Shown here: positions 56,225 through 64,000 of the stretch, piece by piece
Layout of the letters: every line of letters starts with the position of its first letter
Position numbering within the stretch: the stretch's first letter is position 1
Source: Strongylocentrotus purpuratus
Taxonomy: Eukaryota; Echinodermata; Echinoidea; Camarodonta; Strongylocentrotidae
Assembly: GCF_000002235.5 (NCBI RefSeq)
Contig: NW_022145596.1
Span: 28,805,867 to 28,869,866, forward strand
DNA: 64,000 nt
Reading direction: 5' to 3'
Program-made: the position numbers and the translations under genes
Notes under the pieces: model-generated
Told to the model about the DNA's origin: nothing
Database searches by the model: none
The model's input: the letters and a program-made list of their open reading frames with translations, nothing else

Positions 56225-56460
56225 ATAAGTCGATCATTGCATATCAAGAGTGATCACTAATCGACACACGTCTTGCGGAATAGGCGCTTTATCTGGAATA
56301 TCCCGTTCAAAGCTTTTCGAATAGCATGTCGATGTTCCTCCTCATAACGTGATATGTTGTACTGCAGCATTCAGATGAAACTGCATGCATGTCTCTGGTT
56401 ATTAGCGCACTATAGCACCACTCGTTAATGAATCAAGAGAGGGCGTCCGCCCAGGATGGA
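56225..56460 (-). promoter_or_regulatory. shared receptor promoter block (unit 18), diverged
   Basis: TCAAGAGAGGGCG at 56433-56445, 215 bp from the ATG. Flanking sequence is less conserved than in other units. Confidence 0.5.
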
Positions 56461-56574
56461 TGGCGTAATAATGTCGACTTGTATTGTGAGTAATGGAGCG
56501 GAGTTTGCCAGCCTATATCCCACATGTGTCAAACAATCAAACCAGAGGCGACGCTCCCGAGGGGTCAGGGGGTC

Positions 56575-57650
56575 ACAGTGTCCCTCACTTTTTCAAGTAC
56601 CCTAAAAGTGCCCCTTTTTACATAAGAAAAGTGCCCCTTTGACTTTGTAAGAAGCGCCCCTTTTTACATAGGAAAAGTGCCCCTATTAATTATAAAAATG
56701 CCCATTACCCTTCCCCCCTTTTCACTTTTGATGAACGACCCCTCACTTCTGATAATTGCCCTTTTTAGCTCGGATAAGTTCACCTTATATTTTAACATGT
56801 GCCCCTTTTCCTTTGTAAGAAGTGCCCCTTTCCCTTTTAATAACTACTCCTTTTAACTCGGATAAGCACACCTTATATTTTCACATGTGCCCCCTTTCCT
56901 TTCTAATAAGTGCTCCTTCCCCTCCTGATAAGTGCTTTTTTCATTTCTAATAACTGCCCCTTTTATTGTGACACGTCCCCAATTTTCCTTCCAAATAAAT
57001 GCTCCTTTTCCTTTTTATAAGTGCCGCTTTCCCTTCACCCCTTCTCATCTCTGACAAGTGCGCCGTTTATTTTAACATGTGTCTCTTTTTCTTTTTAATA
57101 AGAGCAACTTTCCCTTCTCATAAAAGCCCCCTTTCACCTCTGAAAAACGCCCCTATTAAAATCTGATCGGTGCCTCTTTTCTTTTAACAAATGCATATTT
57201 TCCTTTATTATTAGTGCCCCTTTTTTCATTTTCATAAGTGCCTCTGTTCATAAATGGTCAGTGCTCCTTTTCCGATGCGATAAGTGTCCCTTTTCACCTC
57301 TGATAATTACCCTTATAACAATGATACATGCCCGTTTTCCTTTCTGATAAAGAACATATCCCAGCCTTTTTTACAAGTGCCCCTTTTCACTTCTTAAAAA
57401 TGCCCCCATCAAAATCTGATGGGTGCCTCTTTTCCGTCAACAAGTGCCCATTTCCCATTCTCATAAGTGCCCCATTTCACCTCTGATAATTACCCTTTGT
57501 ACTTTGATACGTGCTCCTTTTCTGTTCTAATACATGTAAGTGTCTTATCCCTTTCGATAAGTGTCGCATTTTCCTTTCATAATTAAACGTGCTCCGTATT
57601 TCAAACTACTAAGAGCAATTTCCCCCAAGGCTCGCTCGCTACGCTCGCTC
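56575..57650. repeat. GTGCCCCTTTT minisatellite, right copy
   Basis: About 1.1 kb of degenerate units (AAGTGCCCCTTTTCCTTT with variants), period roughly 25-30 bp. The right part matches 1-290. Confidence 0.85.
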
Positions 57651-57689
57651 TCATTTATAGATGTTATAATTATGTTACTTATCAAAGGT

Positions 57690-58285
57690 CTTTTCAGTCT
57701 TCCGTTATGAGGATGTGCTTATAACCCCATCAGGATTGGGTTTGTCCTTATAAGATGTGATTTTGCGCACTGCGACCTCACAAATTTTAAAAATTTGCTC
57801 GCTCGCAAATTAGTTTTCAGACCATCAAACCCAACTGCAAAGTATGATGCGTAAGCAATATATTATATGATGTATAAAGAGAAACAAATATTGAAATCAT
57901 CCCTGATAATATAATCACAATATAGGGGTATATATACCAACGTCTAAAAAATCGTATATTTTCGCTTTGAGATTTTCCTTTGTAGGTGCCCTTTTATCAG
58001 AAAGTGCCCATTTTGTTGGTGACCCCCACTTTGGTATTCGCCCCGCCGCCTCTGAATCAAACCCATAAACCCATAAATCCCTCTAAGTTACAAAGTGGAT
58101 TTACAAGAGGGGGTAGGGTGGGACATGGGACCCGTTCCTTCAACCACAACAACAAAATTACAGGGGATTCGCCCGCTCCCTGGAAATTTGAGAAAAATGA
58201 GTACAGCAAATAATCAGTGACGTCATGCAAAACTTTGATGATGCTCTAGATTATTCTAGATAATCTAGTTTCACACACACACACA
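57690..58285. repeat. right copy of the flanking segmental duplication
   Basis: Matches 280-860, ending in a shared (CA)n tract. After the LINE the duplication resumes at about 60465. Confidence 0.8.
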
Positions 58286-60205
58286 TTGAAAAAAAAAATT
58301 GAAATATTTTTTTTAAAAGCAATTTTGTTTTATTTCTCCAAATAGGTAATACAAACCATAACATACAATTGAATAAAAATAAACGTGTTCAATATGGATT
58401 GCTTTTACATAAACATAATTAAACAAAAACTTATTTGCAGTATATATAAATTAGCAACAAAGTTAACGTTTAAGTACCTAAACATAATATAAATGTCAAT
58501 TGTAAATATTATTCACATATATTTAAAAAAAACTTAAACAAATCTGGTAGTAATTTGAGTTGAGTTTGAGTTTATTTTATTTATACACGGTAAAAGCCCG
58601 AAACAGTTCGCAGACTGGTTTCAATCAGGGCCGTGTCGATAAAAAACAACATAATCATGACATATAAACAAAAGTAATATAACACTGACAGATTCACAAC
58701 CATAACACGACAATAATAGGAAATAAGCTAAAAACACTTTACTTAATTAGAACTATATTGGTAGACCCAAAAGATAAACAATTAAATAAGTTACATATAT
58801 GATCATCATAATCTGTTTGCATATTTATATATATAAAGTAAAAACAAAAAGAAGTTTAACAAGATTATAAATAAGTTAAAAACATATTATGTATTCATGT
58901 TAAATATTAAATAATCAAACTTCAAAACAATAAACAAAAGAAACACACATAATGTAGAATGTAGAAGTAAAATGAAGTATGGAATAATAATAAATATTTA
59001 AGAGCATTATGAATATGGATCAGTTAAATACTACATATATAATTGTTTTTGTTTTTAAAGAAACAAAAACTGATAACGTATTGCAAAGATCATATTGCAC
59101 ACGAATAGACATTTAAAACATATTGCGTAGGAGTAATATAACATAAATAACAATGATAAATAGGTTGAAATTATGAGATAAAAATTATATACAACTATAA
59201 AACCTTAAAAACAAACAACAACAAAGCTCTCTTAAACTAATAAGTTAGCCCCTCCCCACACACTTATTTCGTATTACGTCAGCTTTGCCTTAAAAATATT
59301 TAACGATTTAGCACCTTGTACTTCATGTGGCAAGTTATTCCATGTTAAGGCCCCTCTATATTTAAAAGATCTTTTCATAGTCTCAGTCTTCGGTCTTATT
59401 GTTTTCACATTATACAGACTTGAACGAGTATTGTATGTATGGTCTGCAAATATAAACCTTTCTACTAAATACTCAGGAGCTTGTTTTGAGACAATCTTAT
59501 ACATCATAATTGCTACATTCTTTGTTCTATTATTGTCAAGTGTATTCCAATTTAGTCTTGTTAAATTTTCATCTGATGAGGAATACCAAGAGGACCTATT
59601 AATTATTCGAGCTGCTCTATTCTGGATTTTTTGTAATTTGTTTTTCTGTGTACTTCCACATCCACCCCATACTACATCACAATAATTTAAGTGAGACAAT
59701 ACTAGTGAATTATAAACCAATTTCATTTCATATTCATTTACTATATTTCTTATAGATTTCAGCATATATAATCCGTTACTTGCTTTTTTATGAATAGTAT
59801 TAATATGTTCTTGCCATGATAACCTTTCATCTAAAATTAGCCCAAGGTGTCTACACTTACTAACTCGAGTTAACACAGTATTGTCTATAGTAATGTTTAA
59901 ATCATTATCTTTAACTTTCTCCAGACGTTGCTTCGTACCGAATACAATGTATTCAGTTTTCTTTATATTCAAATTTAGTTTGTTTTGTATCAACCACTTT
60001 TTAACATATTCTAGGTCTTCATTAATCTTCTCACTCAATTCTATGGTATCATTTGCCGAACAATATATTACCGTATCATCAGCATACATGCTTACTTTAC
60101 AGTGGGTGAGGCCACGCGGCAAATCATTAACATGTAATATGAAGAGCAGGGGTCCTAAAATGGATCCTTGGGGAATTCCACATTCAACTGGCACTGGAAC
60201 AATGC
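58286..60205 (-). mobile_element. CR1-group LINE, 5'-truncated
   Basis: Minus strand. The C-terminal half of a reverse transcriptase is open from about 60205 to 59274: GIPQGSILGPLLFILHVNDLP, MYADDTVIYCSAND, KLNLNIKKTEYIVFG, CRHLGLILDERLSW, YCDVVWGGCGS, KLQKIQNRAARIIN, then LTWNNLPHEVQGAKSLNIFK at the C-terminus. The 3' untranslated region of about 0.9 kb is very AT-rich. The frame is intact over this part, so insertion is fairly recent. It is inserted within the (CA)n tract of the duplicated block. It is a different family from the LINE at 1184-4571. Confidence 0.85.
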
Positions 60206-60209
60206 CTGC

Positions 60210-60455
60210 TCCTCCCTGCCCCTCCCTCACACATATACCCCACCCACCCACCCACACACATACTCACCCAGCCACCCACCCCCGCACACACACATCCACT
60301 ACTCACTCAGTGGATGTCTGCTAACACTCTCAGCTCAAGAAAAATAAACTAAATAAGTAAGTTATCCACACACACACACAAGCGCGCGCACTCACACGCA
60401 CCACATACTTGCGCACGCACGCAAAGACACACACACACACACAAAGACACACGAA
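60210..60455. repeat. CA/CCCA-rich microsatellite
   Basis: Imperfect (CA)n and CCCACCCACA tracts on the upstream side of the LINE. Confidence 0.85.
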
Positions 60456-60469
60456 CTAGTATACCCAAA

Positions 60470-61160
60470 ATTACTTATGCAAAGCTGGGAAGCAAAGCGA
60501 CCGAGTGGTAGATTAACACAAAATCTTTGTATTAACTTAATAAAAATAGGCCACGCTTTTCATCTCCTTATAATCACTTTCACGCGATGCAATTTTCATG
60601 TCAATGTAGAACGCCCCTGGCCTTCCCCCCGATAACCCTTGTGCTCTGTTTTCCTCGAAGCTGGCAGTAAAAACCTGGGTATTGGGCCCAACAGAATCCA
60701 CTTAGTAAGCCTCACCAAGATCAGTATCATGCAAACCATTCGTGTCGACGGCATTAGTTTCATTTACTGCAAAGGGTCTCGTCCAGAATGTGATGTCTCT
60801 AGGGTATTGGACTGATAATGATGTATTGGTGAATTGTCCGATGTGCATTAAGATGTAAAACATGCTCCGAATGCAATGACGGTGATTAGCCACAGCGTCA
60901 AAAACATAAATGAAAGAATCTTGCCAAGTTTGAAGTTCATATTTGCAAAAGGAATTGATTCTGTTTCAGATGACGTAGGTCTGACTATGTAGGTCTAATG
61001 ACAGCAAACCCAATGGCCTTGAAAGTTTTATTTTGAACACCGGTAACGAGTCCACATTTGACTATCTTGCCTGTATCTGCAGTGTTCAAGTCCTTGCTCA
61101 ACAGAGACCGCCCTCTGTGGCGAGTCCAAGAACGGTTCCTACATCCTCTACGCTCCAATT
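60470..61160 (-). pseudogene. Ig receptor with YxxM tail (type C, copy 3)
   Basis: The tail is clear: FYIDMKIASRESDYKEMK then SVAYFY and stop near 60537, keeping both YxxM motifs. Upstream are a tail part (NETNAVDTNGLHDTDLGEAY) in a shifted frame, a TM region near 60960-60880, and an Ig3 remnant to about 61150, where homology ends at an unrelated repeat. Stops and shifts are present, and Ig1, Ig2 and the signal peptide are missing. Confidence 0.6.
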
Positions 61161-61275
61161 TAGCACTAATTTTTTATTTTGGCCCTCGAAAATGTGAAAA
61201 ATCGCACCCCCCCCCGCTTGAGCGCCAGGGGAGGGGGCCCATCTCCCCCCGGCCCCCTGGATCCGCTCCTGCACA
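61160..61275. repeat. fragment of a dispersed element with hAT-like end
   Basis: Ends ...CCCCTGGATCCGCTCCTG. The complement CAGGAGCGGATCC resembles hAT-type termini. The opposite end was not found. Confidence 0.4.
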
Positions 61276-61279
61276 CGGT

Positions 61280-61870
61280 TACCCAACTGTAACAACAAGG
61301 CCACACGAAGTTAGGTGGCTCTAAACATTGCAGCAGTATCCCGACAACGACCTAGGTATTTTCGGTGCTTAGTCGTCTGATTGAGTAGGGTACATACATT
61401 TTACCGTTGATTCAGTCTTTCTGATGGCAATTCAGGTGTGAACTTTATGAAAGCTGCACTCGAGCGTACCTACAGGCCTGACGAGTGGCAAGCAAGCAAG
61501 CTAGCAAAAAAAGGTCACCATCACCATGGCTGAAAGGTGGACCAGAACAGTAACTCAACGTCTGATTGTCAAGTAACAAAAAAAAAGAAGAAGAAGGTAA
61601 TCACCATCACAAGCAAACACCAAACTGACGGAGGGGGGGGGGGGTGAACTTTGTACTTCAAGCTTCATACGTTGTACGCAAGCACGAGATCAACGACCTG
61701 CATACAGATGCCTACAATAGGGACTTTTAGATTTGCACGTCGACAGCTTTGACTGCAACGTGTGAAGTCATTTTAAGGCACTGCACATGCGTCACGTCGT
61801 CTCAGTCGGCGATCGAGAATGCGTCAACCTTGATTTTCCTAAATCTAGTACGGTACTAGTATGCCGCGTG
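61280..61870. other. no gene seen
   Basis: Low-complexity words and a poly-G run near 61626. No coding, RNA or repeat structure supported. Confidence 0.4.
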
Positions 61871-61875
61871 CGCAA

Positions 61876-62065
61876 AAAATATACAGTTCCTCAGGTAGAC
61901 AAAGGAACATCCCTTCCCTGCTATTATGTAATAATGTGTAGAACAGGTGTCACATGCATATTCATCTGTGGATTCTGTTCTACACATTTTTACAAAATAG
62001 CAGTAAAGGGATGTTCTTTTGTCTACCAAAGCAATTGTTGAGGGTAGAATGAGGAACTGTATATT
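61876..62065. repeat. 190-bp imperfect palindrome
   Basis: The left arm 61876-61946 (ATATACAGTTCCTC, GGTAGACAAAGGAACATCCC, CTGCTATTATGTAATAATG) pairs with the right arm 61975-62065 around a 28-nt loop. The transcript would form a long hairpin. It is most likely a small transposon. Confidence 0.75.
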
Positions 62066-62079
62066 TTGTCCTCTTTCTT

Positions 62080-62765
62080 TGTCCGTCATGTTCCTGCTTG
62101 CATGTATATCGTCGACTGAAATCTAAAAGATTTCTAATTGGAGTCAAAATGGGCAGTTGAGTACGTTGACATGCATGATCAGTCGGTGTTCGTCGTGTTT
62201 TCGTCCACTTAATCTAAAAGTCCCTAATGTTAGGTCTTACTATAGGACTAGGCTGCGCCTACTTTTGAAGACTGGTACTCTTTCCGATCTCGCCACACCG
62301 ATTGGTTGCTCACTCTGTTTGCGCGTTATCCATATCTATGGCTACGATGTTGACTAGCATTGACGAAATAAACCGTGTTATGCGGTCGAAGGAAATGACC
62401 ATGTGCGCATGCGCAGGTATAGATAGTTCGTAGAAATACAAATTTAGCGGCCGTCCGGTGTGACCGCGTAAAATGTTACCCGCACCGAGCGTCCGCATAT
62501 TAAAGATCGATCGAGAGCGGACGATCGGTGCGGATTTTATCCGCGCAGAATGTCCGTGTCGAACATTCCGTGCGCGTCTCAAATGTCTGACGGACAATCT
62601 GTACGGAAGAGGTCTCGCACCAATAGTCCGCCTGCCGCACCGATTGTCCGTACTCTAGTCCACACATATACATATTCGATACAAGTATAATTATACTTAA
62701 TGAATGAAACGACTGGATAACCCATATTCAGCTTTGCCAGCTAGCTAGGGATGACACTAAAGGTC
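62080..62765. other. no gene seen; CCG-rich repeated words
   Basis: Between 62450 and 62660 words like GCACCGA..GTCCG recur in both orientations, perhaps an old palindromic repeat. Confidence 0.35.
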
Positions 62766-62767
62766 TT

Positions 62768-63050
62768 CCCGGCGCGGATCCAGGGGGGGGGGGGGGCGAG
62801 GGGGCCTTGACCCCCCCCCCAACCGCCAACAAAAAATGAAGAGAGAGAGAGAGAGAGAGAAGATAAAGCGGAGAGTAAGGGAAAGGAATTAGAGGAAGAA
62901 AAAAAGAAAAGGGGAAAAGAAGGAGATCGGGGCAAAAGGCCTTCGCCCCCCCCCCCCTCAGCAAAGAGAGAGAGAGAGAGAAAGAAGGGAAGGGAAGTGA
63001 AAGGGAAAGAGGAGAGAAAGGGACAGAAAACAAAGAGGAAGAAAAGAAAA
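62768..63050. repeat. low-complexity G/C runs and GA-rich tract
   Basis: GGCGCGGATCCAGGGGG start, then poly-G, poly-C and (GA)n tracts. Long minus-strand open frames here are artefacts of composition. Confidence 0.7.
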
Positions 63051-63687
63051 GGAATTAGGGAAGATCAGTTGATATTTTCATTGCTTCTTCTATCATCATT
63101 GTACAAATGTCATTTTTTTTAATTCCTGTTTGATAACAAAAATATAACTCATAACAGCAACAAAATTAAATGTAGAAGGAAACTATCTTGCTCGGAGCAA
63201 GAAGCGCAAAAATGCGTTTGCATGTATACATGTAAGTGTATCATTAATATCATTCATATTGTTTAATTACATCTTGTGAAAGAGTATGCATTCAAGCTTT
63301 TGGGATTTTTTGTGTATGTATTAGTATGAAAGAAAGCGTTTGGAGCTTATAATGCACATGTTACAATTTCAGGTGCAACTTAGTGTTCAAATACGGGTTA
63401 CGCACGGCCAGGCATTAGTGTAGGAAATCTTCAAATGTTAATCAGGTATATGACTAAATTACTCGTCTGTTGCCTTACGAAAAAAATTATATTTAGTCAG
63501 GCCTGAATTGAGTCGCAAAACAATCATTGTGTTAAAAGGACATTTGATGACATTTGAAATTCCCCTATAACCAATACGATTGGAGAGCGAGTACTCGTTT
63601 TGTTTTTCTTCAAAACTTACTTAACTATAAATAGCTGGCCCGGATACTTGAGCCTCTCACAAAACGCAAGTATAGGCCTGATGTGTC

Positions 63688-64000
63688 GTCAGGGCCGTCG
63701 CTAGACCTTTTTCAGTGAGGAGGGGGGGGGGGGGAGTATAGAGGCCAACGATTACCGACAAAACAAGCCAACAATTACCGACAAAATTAAATGTTCCAAT
63801 ATCTACAAATTTAACCCTATAAACCCGGGACCGAAGGCTAAATTGTTATGCGCAAATGGTCATTTTCGTCGACGACATATTAAATATACAAATTATTTCG
63901 TCAACTTAGTAAGCATCATAGCTATATATTTTAATGCAGGCGCGTAGCTAGGATCTTATTTTAGGGAGGGGCGGTATTGAGCAAGCGAATCACTTAAAGA
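63688..64000. repeat. ends of dispersed hAT-like elements
   Basis: CAGGGCCGTCGCTAGACC at about 63688 with a poly-G run, and CAGGCGCGTAGCTAGGATC at about 63938, which matches the terminus of the element at 1289. The second is cut by the window edge. Confidence 0.45.

Noticed and set aside
14157-56460. Array members as VCBP or 185/333 (SpTransformer) genes
   Set aside because: No chitin-binding domain, no Gly/His-rich repeats, and a TM helix plus tyrosine tail are present instead.
62728-63033. Serine/leucine-rich secreted protein on the minus strand
   Set aside because: Low-complexity GA and poly-G DNA; composition artefact.

Overview
This is an animal genomic window, most likely from a marine invertebrate deuterostome. 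I lean towards an echinoderm because of the TU-type foldback transposon, the Gmr1-type LTR element, and the CR1-like and RTE-like LINEs with tRNA-derived SINEs, but the sequence alone does not settle the species. The DNA is AT-rich and full of poly-G tracts and nested transposons.

The core, about 14.1-56.5 kb, is a tandem array of immunoglobulin-superfamily type I membrane receptor genes, all on the minus strand. I count about 18 receptor units plus three dispersed relatives. A complete member is a single open frame of about 400-430 codons with no visible intron. It holds a signal peptide (typically MANIS...), three Ig-like domains, a transmembrane helix and a short tail with a conserved TPEYATVIL tyrosine motif (ITIM-like). 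Three members are open from signal to tail (28.4-29.7, 35.0-36.2 and 55.0-56.2 kb). A fourth (47.0-48.2 kb) is open but its tail is cut by a young LTR element. The rest are frameshifted, prematurely stopped, 5'-truncated or lack an ectodomain. Thirteen units carry the same upstream block, with a conserved CCAAGAGAGGGCG (plus-strand) motif 185-220 bp before the ATG and a TATA-like element nearer the gene.

A second subfamily (16.4-17.3 and 30.2-31.3 kb) has a divergent ectodomain but the same tail. A third type (0.9-5.6, 17.3-18.1 and 60.5-61.2 kb, all broken) has a tail with YIDM and YKEM, which are YxxM motifs of the PI3-kinase-binding kind. At 20.0-21.3 kb a 419-codon open frame carries near-identical 74-residue repeats, each with a TEYEVM (YxxM) motif. 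Its C-terminus resembles the extended multi-tyrosine tail of the receptor at 14.2-15.7 kb. Together this looks like an immune-receptor cluster that evolves by birth and death with inhibitory-like and activating-like tails, comparable in logic to vertebrate KIR, LILR, CHIR and NITR clusters but with no match that I recognise.

The flanks: 0-1.2 kb plus 4.6-5.6 kb and 56.6-61.2 kb are two copies of one segmental duplication (a CCCCTTTT minisatellite, a unique-looking block, then a YxxM receptor fragment), each interrupted by its own LINE. Between 5.7 and 14.1 kb lie a candidate TIR element, an RTE-like LINE, a decayed hAT transposase gene and about 3.6 kb without genes. Inside the array are a Gmr1-like LTR element with integrase before RT (40.4-47.0 kb), a 3.2 kb foldback element with minisatellite arms (49.5-52.7 kb) that itself contains a SINE and a small hAT-type element, and a 0.9 kb TIR element (33.8-34.7 kb). 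Because the array units are paralogous, several insertions can be dated and delimited against empty paralogous sites. From 61.2 to 64.0 kb I see only repeats and low-complexity DNA.
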